From: Dichomitus squalens LYAD-421 SS1
Lineage: Eukaryota; Basidiomycota; Agaricomycetes; Polyporales; Polyporaceae
Length of the DNA: 64,000 bases
Direction: 5' to 3'
NCBI RefSeq assembly: GCF_000275845.1
Contig: NW_006766887.1
Span: forward strand, 846,725-910,724
Below are positions 23,304-35,529 of this stretch, one piece after another (the first letter of the stretch is position 1; each line of letters starts with the position of its first letter). The notes beneath the pieces were generated by a model. The model worked only from the letters and a program-made list of their open reading frames with translations, had not been told where the DNA came from and did not search any database. Made by a program: the position numbers and the translations under genes.

Positions 23304-26300
23304 ATGGCTTCTCCCTCCGAGTCTCCACCTAGTCCCTCGCATCATCCTCTTGCTTCTGCGCCCATATCTTCGCCCACAAACATGGCATTCTCCAATCCTC
23401 CTGATGGGGGATCCCCGGAGCACGAGCAGCTATCCGTGGCATTCGTCAAAGGTGGCAAGCGGAAGCGTCTCAGCAAGGTGCGCATATACCTTGGCCTTCA
23501 CGCGTCGCTTGTTCTAAATATTGCTTCAGGCTTGCGATGCATGCCATAAGAGCAAGCGCAGGTGCGATGGGACGGGTAAGCACGCGTGCATACTCTCAGC
23601 GTGGCGGACTGCACTGAATTTCCGTTCCACCAGCTCCCTGCAGCAATTGGTAGGTGCATATCTCAGAGCGCTCGAGCACCGTATACTCACCTCATCCTAG
23701 CTATTATGCGTCTAAGAACTGCACATACACCGATGCTGCGGGGAGACCTGTCCCTGCACCTCGAAATACCCACCCTGTAAGACCAGCCGATGTTGCTACG
23801 GTACCTCACCTTCGCGATACTGCTTACGTCCCATGTTAACCATGCGTGTTTCCCAGGCACACCCGGCAGCTGAGACTCCACCCTGGGCGGGTCAAGCCAC
23901 CTTGTCAAGCCCTCCGGTCAATCCGCAGGGTGGAGTCGAACGAGATCCGACCACAAAACGATCCCGGAAAGGCCCAGGTGCCCCGGACACTAGTCCTCCA
24001 TTGGCTTCCAAAGGCGCTGCCTCTCCGGAGGTGTTCACCCAAACTCCCGACCCCGCAATAACACATGAGCTCGTGAACAGTTCGTATCGAACCGTTGGTT
24101 CACCGCCCGTCGTGTATTGACGCGCAGTCCCTCCAATAGTATTCTTCGCCCACTGCAACCCGCAGCGCATGATCATTCACAAACCCTCTTTCTCCGCCGA
24201 TCTCGCACTAAGCAAGGTACCAACGTACTTGCTCCTGGCTGTATGCGCTGTTGCTGCGCCTTTGTCCAAGGCTATCGCAAGCAAGGCATCTCATTCGCGC
24301 CTCGCTGGGGTCCCTTTCTTCCAAGACGCATTGAGCTTGATGTTTGACAACTCGGGGAGGTTACTTTGCAAGCCGACGGTGAGCACGGCTCAAGCGCTTT
24401 GCTTGCTCGAGATGCACGAGATCGCCGCCAGCCACTCGTGGACTCGTCACTTCAGGTACTTCGGTAAGTCTTCTTGTCCGCACTCACGTTCCCGCCGGCA
24501 CTCCTCGGTAAAAATAAACCACCCGCTCACCTGATTCGTCGCCCTCCGCAGAACTGGCGCTCCAGGTACTGGAAGGCAGCCTCGAGGTGGACCGACCAGA
24601 TAACTCGGCCCCCCCTTCGCCCACAGACCCGGGCGCACTGATGGACTTTGTTGACCGGGAGTGCACCCGGCGCTGCTTCTGGCTGATCCAGCTTATGGCG
24701 TGGATCAGCAACATCTACACGCACCGGGACGTCCGGCCGCGCATGGTCGAACTCGCGGACGTAGTGCGGTTGCCCATCGACGAGACGACGTTTGAATTGA
24801 CGTCGGTGACAAGCTCCGCTAGTACGTGCTAATCTTTGCCCCAAACGCGCGCAGACGCTCTCTCACATCTGGCTGACATCGATTTTGCCGGCTGACTTTT
24901 AGCCTCTGAATACTTACGTCGACCTGCACCTCGGACGAGGTATGCGTCGCAATTTGGCCACATGCTCCGTATCATGGAGATCTATCATAATGTGGAGGTT
25001 GTGTTAAGTGCGTACTTGCTCGAAATCAAGCTTGCTCTTGGTGCTGAGAGGGCTTCTGCTAGCCACCAAGGAAGGTCCCGCCCGTGCCGCCGCTATGCCT
25101 AGTCTCCGCAAGCGGCTAGAGGTAGTTTGTCTTGCCTTCGTTATGTTCTACTACTAACCTAACGACATAGGATTGGCATGCTTCATTACCTAGTCACCTA
25201 CAATTCACCGAGGACAACCTGGAGACGCAGGTCACTATGTTTGAGACCTCCTCGAACTCTGGTGCCTGGTCTTTCTGCTTCATGCATGCAATGTATCCAT
25301 GCTGCTACCTCGCAGTACACGAGGTACGCCAAGCTATCCTCTTGTTAGATATGCTGCTATTTCCGCCCTCACTCCGCCCTGTGCCAGTATTAACCTTTTC
25401 CGTATGCAGGGTGAAGGCACACTAACGGAACCGATCCCTTGGGTCCGCAACCAGCTCAATCTGATCTTCAATGCCGCCGGTACGCGGGCCAAGACATCCA
25501 TACTTTGTACGTACCCCTGGTTCACTGCGCTTCGCAAATGCCGCCGGCAGACATCTGATAAGCACCTTCTGTTTTCAAATGCGCATTGGACACCGTACAT
25601 ACACTCGCTACGATCAGCGGCTTGCGCGCTTTGGGTGAGGTCTATACAATTGCGTCTTGAAATGTCTGATCTGCTGTCTGCTCATCGCTTGATTGCGTTC
25701 ATTGGGGGCAGTCCTACAGCAAGTATAGCCCCGACGACCCGCAGGTGCAGGTGTGGGACCGCGACTTCGAGAAACTGTGGGGTTTCAAAGTCGTGATCGT
25801 CGCCGAGCAATGGCGGCAGAGCCAGGCCAAGGCCAAGGAGCAAGCACTGGCAGCGCAGCAGCAGCAACAGCAGCAGCAGAAGCAACAGGCACTGTATCAG
25901 CCCCGCGAGCCCCCCTCCTCCAAGTCCAGCTCGAACTCGCCGACGTCCTCGCACTCCTCTCCCGAGGCAGTCGCCCTACATGCGCAGCCGTACGAGGGCC
26001 GCAGGGAGAGTGGGGACCCGCGCGCTCTCCTCCGGACCAACACGCTGCTAGACCTTGACTCGCGGCTGGTGGGCGTCGGGGCAGGGGGAGCCGGGGTCGT
26101 CGCCCCGCGCACGAGCCTGCCATCGCTGCAGCAGGCCGGCCTCCTGGACTCGCTGAACATGAAGGCGCCGTTCGAGGCGTTCGCGAGCTCGCTCTCGCTT
26201 GGGCCGCAGGGCCTGGGGAGCCCTCCGAGCGCCGGGACGGGATCGGGCCGGGGGCAGCAGTTGAATCCTGGGTCTGCCGCCGCCATGCCTGCCGGGATGA

Positions 26301-26338
26301 ACTGGCTCGTCGATGCCGGGGGCGGCGGGCGACCATGA
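23304..26338 (+). CDS. Zn2Cys6 fungal-specific transcription factor
   Basis: Nuclear DNA-binding regulator. The N-terminus is Ser/Pro-rich. The zinc cluster is ACDACHKSKRRCDGT, then APCSNC, then YYASKNCTYTD: six cysteines with the usual spacing. It is spread over three exons, the middle one only 16 nt (23634-23649). A middle-homology (fungal_trans) region follows at about 24180-25800, with segments such as PFFQDALSLMFD, ALCLLEMHEIAASHSW and ECTRRCFWLIQLMAWIS. Beyond that come a glutamine tract (about 25855-25890), a Ser/Gly/Pro-rich tail, and a TGA at 26336-26338. Length is about 800 aa in about 10 exons. Target genes cannot be told from the sequence, and the neighbours are housekeeping genes. 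Confidence 0.85.
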
Positions 26339-26905
26339 GCGCTGCCCTCGGTAGCATTTTCGACCGTTGGGGGTGGGTGTTTGGTGTTGTCCGAGGATTT
26401 TCCAGTCTCACCTTGGGTTCCTTACTGGCCTCTTGAATCCATCGTCTTGGGGCTTCCTTTTGCATACAGTATGAGCCATGATACATAAGGTTGGACGTTC
26501 TTGGTGTATGATTCGAATTCTTTCAACTCGGAGTGTACGGGTCGTATCGATTTCACATGAGCAGCGACGCGTTTGTAGAATGCTAGTGTAATAATAGCAG
26601 CTATGTCCATATCTAGTATTCTTCGATGTTCTGCTGCATTGGTACAGTACTAGTTGTTAGCAGGCACATTGTCAGTCATTGTCGTTCGTTCTGCCTTCGT
26701 CTAACAGATACTTTTGGCGATCAAAAGTATGCTCGGGTATATGAATTTGTAATTATACAATATGTGTGCCCAGTCTGCCATGGTGTGCGGATGCGTCATA
26801 GTCCGTGTAATCGTTGATCGTACGCGTCCAAGCGAGGTCCACCACAGGGGCGGAAGCAAGAGCAGCAGGGAGGCGGAACGGCTACAGCACCTGTAACAGA
26901 TGCGT
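26339..26905. other. Convergent 3' region between Zn2Cys6 factor and V-ATPase G
   Basis: AT-richer than its surroundings, consistent with two 3' UTRs and polyadenylation signals. No gene was seen. Confidence 0.5.
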
Positions 26906-27464
26906 CTACTGCTGCTTCTTAAGGTTGCGGTGCAGCTCGGGTTTGACGAGGATGACGCGGTCGAGGAGCTTCTGGACAACCTTGTCCTTGTTTCCCTCGT
27001 ACGCTGCACGGATCTCCTTCTGTTTCACCTCGGTCTCCTTATCAATCCGCGCCTGGACAGTCTGGGTGGTACCCGCATGCTATTTCGGTTGAAGGTATGA
27101 CCAGGGTGTGCAATGAGCGTCGGGGAGGTCGGGTAAGATCATGGACAGCACAGAACGTACAGACTGCTCGAACGCCTTGAACTCCTGCTCCTTCGTCTTC
27201 TTGTACTCCTCTATCTCTTTCTCAGCCTCAGAGCGTGCATCTTTTAGCCTCTGAACACGATCTGGGATGTCAATGACGTGAGCTCGCCGCCAGTTTGTAC
27301 AATGCCCTAGAGAGTGAACGGACATTGGCGAGCCTGCTGCACGACCTTTGCGGCCTCCTTTTCAGCTTCGAGCAGCGTCTGAATGCTCTGTGATTGCTGT
27401 GCGGCCTTCGTAAACGTCGTTCAGCGCGATACTCCGGTATAGCAAGGCATTGGCAACCGACCAT
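26906..27464 (-). CDS. VMA10: V-type proton ATPase subunit G
   Basis: Peripheral-stalk subunit of the vacuolar H+-ATPase (V1 sector). The model is complement(join(26906..27079, 27161..27261, 27324..27405, 27462..27464)), 119 aa with consistent phases. The first coding exon is only the ATG, followed by a GTCGGT donor. The protein then reads MAAQQSQSIQTLLEAEKEAA, with KVVQQARQYRVQRLKDAR, a coiled-coil EAEKEIEEYKKTKEQEFKAF, and ends HRNLKKQQ. Size and coiled coil fit Vma10. It is divergent from symplekin with only 199 bp between start codons. Confidence 0.95.
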
Positions 27465-27663
27465 AGTGATTCAGTGCAAGGAAGGATTTCAGGCTCCGCC
27501 GCCTGTGACGCGCCGGGAAACAGCAGCCAAAGCGCTCGAGGGAACCGCGTCGACCGTCCTCCCCTCCGTCCTGGTCCTCTCTGCCGTCTGCTCGAATTGT
27601 CTCGCTCCGCTTCACGGCGATAGAGAAAAGCGCGGCTGCATCCGCTGAGCTGGGGAATCCAAA
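27465..27663. promoter_or_regulatory. Compact divergent promoter, VMA10 / symplekin
   Basis: Only 199 bp lie between the two ATGs, the shortest divergent spacer in the window. It carries a pyrimidine-rich tract before each start and no obvious TATA box. Confidence 0.6.
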
Positions 27664-30600
27664 ATGTCAGCAAATGCTGCTCCTGTCGACCCCCTAACGC
27701 AATTCTCCCTTGCGCTCGCTGCGCCAGCCGACTCGAAGGAGCAGGCAGAGCTGCTCTCGACGCTGCGCGAGTCGCTCGAGAACCACCCCAGTCTGTCGAT
27801 ATTATGCTCGACGCTCATCAACACACTGTCGGGCACGGGGGATTCGCTCATGAAGACGTGGGTGCTGAACCTGCTGCACTTCGCGATATGCAAGTCGAAT
27901 TTGAGTGCCGAGGCGCGCACTCAGCGTGCGTGTTTCAACTATCTGAGTGTCACTGTGGATTCTCATGGTCGACATGGTTTGGCTAGTGGCGGACCAATCA
28001 TTGGAGGTCCTGGCGGGGTTATTAAATGACGGGAACATCAACACCGTGAAGGTGGTTGTGCAATGTTTCCCGACGGTGTATGCGTTACTATTTCGGTCAT
28101 TGTAAGTGACGCCCCTCCTCGTGTGAGACTATACATTGACAGAAAGCGTTGAAGATGTGTGAACCGGAGTAATCGCAAGCCTTGGGACATCCTCACGCAG
28201 GCGAAGGCGCGAATCCTCGAGTTTGTCTGGGCTCCCCATGTCAACGCCGGCCTGAGGATATCTGCCGTCAAGTTCATGCAGCGGGTCATACTTGTGCAGA
28301 CGCGTGGGATCAATGACCCCAGGGTTTGTTCCCTACCCTTGCCTCCAAAGTCCTTGCTGCCTACTCTTATTCACACTAACATTGCCACTTAGCTCCAAAA
28401 TAAGGACGATCCCAACCTGAATATGGTGCCCTCCGATCATCCCTTCATATCTGTGCAGGCTCTGGAACAGGAAGGTCTTAAGCTCCTCGAAGGCGTCATC
28501 ACGACACTGTACACCAGCAAGTGAGTGCTAGTGATACACATCCTGTCCAGTATCCGTTTGACACTCGCCGATCTCAGCAATCCCGACATGCTTTCAGCCA
28601 TCTTGAATAGTTGGGCCAACCTCATCAAGCGACGTCCAGCACTTGTCGAATTGGTCTTGTCCACACTGGTTCAATGGACGCCTGTCAAGCTCGAAGGCCA
28701 ACCAGCGTCTGTCATCCGGAGTGCGGAGAAGACCATTCGCATTCTGCTCACGCACATATCTCGGTATGCGCTGTTTCTGGCTAGCACTGATATTCGTGTT
28801 CATCTCCACAAGGACGCCGCAGGGCCATCCGTTTGTGGGACAGATCCAATCCGCCCTTGCTGCTCAAGCGGCAAGGATGGAACAAGCTGTCGCCGAGGAG
28901 AAGGCTCGTAGGGCGGCGGCAGCAGAGGCCTCGAAAAAGCGTACCACTACAGCGACTCCCGTCACTGAGGCGCCAGAATCCAAGCGGCCCAAGCTGGAGC
29001 ACGAACCTGTTCCTGCTCTCGGTGCCGGTGGCTTTGACTTCAGCGCGCTCCCTGCGACTCTCGTGACCGACTTGATTGTGGCCAACCTGCAAGCGCATAC
29101 GGAAAATGCTCTCATCGGACTCGTTCAAGCATACAGACACAAGAAGGCCACCACATCGATACCGGTACCAGCAGTGGCCGAGATACCTGGACTATCCTCG
29201 ACGCCTCCGCCATCTCGTGGATCTACCGCGGAGCATGTAGCCTCTGTCAGCGCCCAGCGTCCACCCCCTTCAGGACCTCGTGCAGACCGTGAAAAGAAGG
29301 CGAAGTCTGTCACACCTCCGCCTCCACCAGCTCCGGTCAAAATCGAGGAACCTGTGGATCCTCTCAAAATGGACATTGACGACGAAGAGATGGAGTATGA
29401 GCCTGACAGACTCAATCTGGAGGTGCGAAATGATCGGTTCGATACCACCGTCAGACCTTCCTGATCACGCCTATAGATATCTGGCGAGGCAGAGCCCATC
29501 GATGAAGCAGAAGCAGCGCTAGACCATGCCATGGAGGAGGCAGAGCTGCCTATTACCGATTTCAAGCTTCCTCCCGCACGAGAGCTCGACGCGGACGACC
29601 GGGAAGTTCTTATGCGCAAGGCAATCACTCGAATACGGGAAGGGGCCAAAGAGCTTGTCGCTGCCGAGGGTGCACTGGATGCTTCAGATCCCCACCACCT
29701 TCGGACGACCCCAGCGGACATGTGGATGCTGCTTCTAGTGCGGATGGTAACACGTGTTAGCGATCCCTCCATCGAACAGGAGGCGAACGAGGATGAGACG
29801 AAGGCGGATGATGCTGTTGTCAAGCGGTCCGAAATCTACGATCGGCAGGATAGACTACGGCATGCATTGTGCGAATATATCATGGCCGACTTTTCTGGCC
29901 GGTGAGTATACGCAACGGTGAATGCCTAGTCAAATACTAAGATTATGACAGAATACGACTCGCAACGACCTGGATGAACGAGGAGTGGTACAACGACAGG
30001 ATACGACGTCAACAAGACCGGGCCTGGGTAGGCTCTACGAACTCCGTTTAGATGGGGTAGACGCTGACACAGACAACATTAGCAACCGAATTACGAGACC
30101 TGGCTGAATCAAATCGTAGCGGCCTATCAGACACACGCAGAAGGCAAGGATAGGACATTTTCTCGCTTCCTGCTTGATTTGCCAGCCGTGCCACAAGATG
30201 TCCTAAATCTACTCAGGGAATCCTGCGTCGAACCAGAACGGTTTGTGCTTCTGCATGTATCAATCAATGGCACAGCAGTTGACTGCATTGGTGTACTATT
30301 AGGCGACAGATGGGCTTTGCCGCTTTGCGAGAGTTCGTGTCGCAACGACCGTCATTACGAGCAGAAGCCATGAATATGCTCCTGGAATTGACGACGCATC
30401 CCGACAAGATCACTCGCGGTGCAGCGATCAACACAGTCAAGCGTTGGATCCCCGATGTCCAACCTATGGCGGATATGATTCGTGATTTCGCCTTGCAGTT
30501 GCTTCGCCGACTCCAATCTCGTCCAAAACAAGCCGAAGAAGAGAAGCCTGAAAAGCCCCAGACGAACGGCGCCGACCATGAAGAGAACATGGAAGATGGC

Positions 30601-32000
30601 CAACTTCCACAGGAGGATATCATCCAAACGCCGTATCTGCCGGAGCAGCTCGAGCTTCCCGCGGTGAACGCGCAGATCTTGCAGCATGTGGAGCTACTGT
30701 TCGCCCTGTCGACGAAGGTTCCGGAGTTTTTGGACGAGTATGTGTTCTCCGTCCCACTTTCCATGTGCCCGTCACTAAGGTGACACCAGGATATTTGCGG
30801 CGTACGGAGGGATGGAGGAGACCGTTCAGGAGACTGTCCAACAGTTGATCACACCGTTAGTGCGAGCACTTGGGCCAACACATGGGAAACTCCTTACGCT
30901 TCTACGGACGTTTCCTCCTGGTGCGGAGTCGCTGGCGCTGCGTGTGCTCACTATCTTTACGGAGACGGGCCGACCGAGTGCACAGCTGGTGGCATTGGTC
31001 AAGAGTCTCGTCAATGAGCGCGACCTCGATGCAAGATTCCTTATCCCCATCATCGCTGAGATGGACAAGGTATCTCAATTGCACACTATCGCCGGTAAAG
31101 CCTCCTGACCTGCCGTCTTCAGGCCGACATTGTGCGACATCTACCACGCATCGTATCTATTCTCAACGGGACGCCAGAACCCAAGCAGCTCGTGCGTTCA
31201 GTGTTTAGTTCTATCGTCACCACGCCACCAGAAACGTTTGGTAAAGTGACGTCTAACCTGCCGCGTGTGCGGCAAAGCGAGCTGCTGACACCGGCGGAGC
31301 TTATGGTACTGCTCCATGAGTCGGAAAGGGAGATCGGGTTGAGGAGCGCCATAGAGGGTAAGCCTTGCTGAGTCTAGTGTGCGATGCTAGACTGACTCGG
31401 AGATCCGCAGCCATTTCAATCTGTTTCTCCATGACTGACATTTACCGCTCTGAAATTCTTGGTGTCGTAATGAATCAGCTTGTGGATGTTCCAAATCTTC
31501 CTACGCTGTTCATGCGGACGGTATGACCATTCTATTGACGGAGCTTCTAACAATCCCCGACTGTTCTCGGGACGCTGATACCTTCTTCTCCGCAGGTGAT
31601 CCAAGCGGTGACCACATACCGTTCGTTGCGCGGTTTTGTATCGACAACGCTGCTCTCGCGCCTGATCACCAAGAAGATATGGACAAATCCCCCGCTTTGG
31701 GAAGGCTTCATTCGCTGTGCCAAGCTCATCGCGCCGCAAAGTTTCGGAGCGCTCCTCCAGCTACCCAAGGAGCAGCTGCGCGAGGTTGTCGAGAAGCAGC
31801 CCACCCTCAAGGCCGAGTTGCGTGAGCACGTCATGAAGAAGGGCACGAACAAGGCGCGTGTCGCAGGCTACCTCGACATCTTCGGCGAAGACGATTCCAG
31901 CACACCGGCCGCCGCCGCAAGCCCGGCGCCGTCCGCTGGAGAGTCGACGCCTCAACCCGAGCCAGAACCTCTGCTTGTGGAACCCGCTCAAAGCTCATAA
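27664..32000 (+). CDS. PTA1: Symplekin / Pta1-like mRNA 3'-end processing scaffold
   Basis: Scaffold of the cleavage and polyadenylation machinery. The N-terminal HEAT-like region has TWVLNLLHFAICKSNLS, GLLNDGNINTVKVVVQCF, WDILTQAKARILEFVWAPH and ISAVKFMQRVIL. A charged, proline-rich linker follows at about 28850-29450 (PKLEHEP, PPPPPAPVK). The symplekin C-terminal domain then includes RGAAINTVKRWIPD, VELLFALSTKVPEFLDEIF, LVRALGPTHGKLLTLLRTF, MVLLHESEREIGLR and MTDIYRSEILGVVMNQL, then LTKKIWTNPPLWEGFIRC-like sequence (read as SRLITKKIWTNPPLWEGF). It ends at 31998-32000 after a Pro/Glu-rich tail. About 15 exons and 1,150-1,200 aa. It converges on RPC4. Confidence 0.92.
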
Positions 32001-32377
32001 GTCTCACGAGTCTCGGTCCCGCGGCGAGCCTGTTGCGGTCTTGTAGCATTCGTAGGTCCTGTTGTACATGTTCATAATTATCGTTACGCATGTCTTAGTG
32101 TATAGTAGTCGTAGTAGCGGACGTAGTTTGTCGGCCTTCTCATCGGGCTTAGACGGTGGGGATGGCTGGACGTGGAGGGCGTCGCCGGCATCTTGCGTTG
32201 GGTACAGGACAATAGGTAGCACAGTAGCGAAACATTCCATCTTCTCGGCAGCTGAGGATCTCTGGCCGTCTTTCACAACTGGAGGGGCCCGCAATCCCGT
32301 CGTAGCCGTACACTACCTCAACACATCTCAAGTCCAACGTAACATAATGACGGAGACGGAGCGGTCAAGGTTCACGG
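32001..32377. other. Convergent 3' region between symplekin and RPC4
   Basis: 3' UTRs of both genes. No additional gene was seen. Confidence 0.5.
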
Positions 32378-34031
32378 TCATGCGGTGTCCATGGTGAGGA
32401 GGCCGTCGCCGAGCTCGAATGCTGGAGGATTGTCCGCGAGTTCCATCGCATTAAGCAGGGCGTCCAGGTCCGGGGTAACGACGAAACGTCTGTTGACTTC
32501 TCCCAGAACGCATAATCGCTTCTTGGTCGCGTCTAGATAGATAGCATGTTGTAGGAAAGAGGGTTGTGTAGCGGCGGTAACCTAGTCTTCTGTCAGTAAC
32601 GTACCGGTAAGGAATTGTGAGAACGAGACCTACATCCATGACAATGCCATTGTGCATGCGCATCTTGACCGCGCCGCTCTCGTAGATCTCGAGCTGGCCG
32701 ATGACGCCGTCGACGGTTGGCGACTCCGCCGCATTGTTGGTTGTGGCCTCCCCATCTGCACCGCCAGCTGGAGTGGCGGCTGGCGGTTTGGTGTCCTCTG
32801 CGAAGGTGACTTTCTTGGTTGACTCCTCACCTGCTGTGGAGTCAGCCTTGGCTTTGCCTTTGACGTCGGCGTTCTGCTGTGCGTGGCGGGAATGAAAGAC
32901 AGGAAAGGGTTCTGGGAACTGGAAAAAGTATAGTCGCTCTTGTCGGATGTCTGCGTCCTGGTTCGTGATTGAGCAACTAACCGAATAGAAAGGATAGCAT
33001 GATTCACCTCCTCGCCTTGCGCCTGAGCTTGTGCGAAGTCATCAATGATGTCTTCGAGCTCCTCTTCTGACTCGCTCTCGCTGAGGTCGACGGCATTGGC
33101 CATGTTAACCTCCTCTTCCGGAGAAGGCTCCCTGTCGACGTCCATGACCTCACCTGCAGTGGCATGGTCTCAGTGTTCAGCAGCAAGGCAAACCACAGGC
33201 ACACATGACGCACACACACCTCTCAGCTCAGCGTCCTCCTTCTTCACGCCCTCCTCCCTCTTCAGCTTCGCCTTAGCCTTCCTGTTCCTCTTCCCCACCT
33301 CCCTCTCCTTCCTCAGACTCTCCGGCGCCATCCAGTCCATCTGCCGCACATTCTCCATGTCCACAATCTCCACGCCTTCGTCCGGGTCCGAATACTCCTG
33401 CTCCTCCTTCCTCGCCCGCTCTGCCTCCTGCTCCCGCTCCTTCTCCTTCTTCAGCGACGGTGCAGTCGTCTGCGTCAGCCCCGCCCCGAGCTTCGCCGAG
33501 CCCGCCGGAGGCGGAGCTGGGGCAAAGTTGGAACGGGGCGCAGTCCGCCGCGCGGAGGGGGCGCCCGCCAGGGCGGGCCCCATCGCGAAGGGCCCGGAGG
33601 CAGTCATCTCGACGGGAGGGGGGCGGGGGGCGGTGCCGCGTCCTGCGGCGTCTGCCCCGCCGCGTCCGCGTCCGCGTCCACGGCCGCGTTCTGCTCCACG
33701 GCCGCGGCCGCGGTCGGCGGATGGAGGGGGGGCGGGTTCATCCTAGACAGACGTTCTGTGAACATGCAAGGGTAAGAGAGAGGTCAGCTTGGACGCACTT
33801 TCTTTGGTTCCCTGTGGTGGTGCTCTTCAGAGTGAGGTCATATGAAGGGGTGTGCGGCACTCACTCCTTGACGCGACGCGGCGGGAGGGTGGGCACGAAC
33901 TTGAGTTTCTGCGTGCCCAGCCTCGTTACGTCGCCCTGCTTCTTCGCGAGGCTCGCGATTGCTTTTCCGGGGGCGACAGAGCCCGAGCCAGAGGACGCTG
34001 GTGTCCCGCTCCCCGAGGGCTGTTCAGACAT
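32378..34031 (-). CDS. RPC53: RNA polymerase III subunit RPC4 (Rpc53)
   Basis: Subunit of the Pol III TFIIF-like heterodimer, involved in termination and reinitiation. The start is taken as the ATG at 34031 (MSEQPSGSGTP); an in-frame upstream ATG exists at 34076. The first exon contains KLKFVPTLPPRRVKE, the conserved RPC4 opening. An Arg-Gly repeat region (GRGRGRG, about 33640-33720) and an acidic/basic middle (DPDEGVEIVDMENV, NRKAKAKLKREEG) follow. The C-terminal domain has FFQFPEPFPVF, GVIGQLEIYESGAVKMRM, QHAIYLDATKKRLCVLGEV and FVVTPDLDALL, ending at 32378-32380. About six exons and 450 aa. It is divergent from the phosphoribosyltransferase gene. Confidence 0.92.
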
Positions 34032-34343
34032 GACGGTGTGGAGAGTGGTCGTTCCAGCAGTCGCGTTGTGTTCCACGCGTCGCGTTTCTGGGCGCAGGAG
34101 GATGTCCGTAAAATGCGTATCTTAGATCAGGGAGGATCAGAGCCAAACAAGGCAGGAAAACTTCCCGATGATCTATGAGAGATCATCTTATCCGCTGCGA
34201 CCGCCATGTCCCGCGCACACAGATCAGTCGCGGGCGGCTCGTCTGGCCCTCCGCAATATCCTCTCCCTTTCTCCTCCTTTCCCCTCTCGACGACCTAGGA
34301 CCCCCCCCCCGCTGAACCCCGTCCGTACAGCGCGTAGGAAGAC
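34032..34343. promoter_or_regulatory. Divergent promoter region, RPC4 / HPT1
   Basis: 312 bp lie between start codons. A C-rich run (near 34310) lies just before the phosphoribosyltransferase ATG. No distinct TATA box is visible. Confidence 0.55.
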
Positions 34344-35529
34344 ATGGCCGCGCAGGAGCCTGAGCACTTCGGCCTCACGTACAATGACGTGCATAACCTC
34401 ATCCGCGCGAGCGCGGCCAAGATCGCCGAGTTCAAGCCGGACATGCTCATCGCCATTGGTATGCCTCCCTCCCATCGTCCCATATAAGACCGTCGTGTAT
34501 TGATCATCTCCGGCTCGCTCGCACAGGTGGAGGGCGAGTATACCCTCCTTGCTGCTCTTGGTATTGAACTTGACGTCTCCAATGTGTATTCAGTGGCTTC
34601 TTTCCCGCTCGCGTCCTCGTACGTCCCCTCTATCTATATATTCATGCTCCATTTTAGACCCCAACCAGTGAACACGCGCGTTCCATTCTCAGCGCACGTT
34701 TCTGAAGACCCCCGAGCGAAAGGGCAACATTCCCATTCACGCTATTGGCTTGTCGTTGTACGAGTCCCTCCCCGGCATGACGGCCGAGCAGATCGGTGCG
34801 GAGGTTATCCGCACCCAGTGGCTGTAAGTCCCCGTGAGGTCATTGGGGAAGATTCGCTGATTTGCTGCCTCCAACAGCGGTCCCGAGTCCGGCGAACTCC
34901 TCCTTGGCAGACGCGCTCTCATCGTGGTCGGTATCACTCCGCCAGTCTCAAATGTCAAAAAGCGACTAAACCAATCCCTGCATAGGACGAAGTGGATGAC
35001 TCCCGCAAGACCCTCCAGTGAGAAGCGCTCATTTTTCGATCGGAGAGCCACCCGTTCACGCATTGCACCGTCAGCTACGCCATAACGGAGCTTCAGAGAG
35101 ATGTCGAACGCGCGCTCGAGGCGCTGCCTGAGTCCGAGCGCGACGCGAAGCGCACCAAGTTCGCCGTCTTCGTCGTGCACAACAAGCTGAAGCCCAAGCT
35201 CGCCGAGATCCCCGCTGGCATTCCGTACGTACCTCCCCTCTAAGCGCGCTTCCCGGCCATGCCTGAGACACGCTCCATAGATACTACGCCGGAGAGGAGA
35301 TCGAGGATGTCTGGTGAGAAGATCTGCCCTGTGCTATTGTTGGGACGTGCGCACTGACCGAGGGGATGCATCGATAGGCTCGACTATCCTTGGGAAGCCC
35401 AGTGAGTTCCTAGCCGTGCTTGTCCCACGGGCGCCAGAGCTGAATAGAGCTTCTTCACGCAGAGACATCGAAGAGCACGATCGTCTCGCCGCAGAGGGCA
35501 AGAAAAAGCGCGCCGCAAAGACGCAGTAG
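34344..35529 (+). CDS. HPT1: Hypoxanthine-guanine phosphoribosyltransferase (Hpt1-like)
   Basis: Purine-salvage enzyme converting hypoxanthine/guanine (possibly xanthine) plus PRPP to nucleotides. The N-terminus is MAAQEPEHFGLTYNDVHNLI, then KPDMLIAIGGGGFFPARVLR. The IGGGGFFPAR loop can only be rebuilt by including a 7 nt exon at 34527-34533, followed by a GC-AG intron (34534-34593). The PRPP-binding motif ALIVDEVDDSRKTLQYAI is present, followed by KFAVFVVHNKLKPKLAEIP and WLDYPWEAQDI as in yeast Hpt1. The C-terminus is lysine-rich and the stop is at 35527-35529. About 210 aa. A model lacking the microexon would lose the catalytic loop and shift frame. Confidence 0.93.

Noticed and set aside
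25850..25900. CAG-type trinucleotide tract as a microsatellite of interest
   Set aside because: It is an ordinary short, interrupted glutamine tract within a transcription-factor coding exon.
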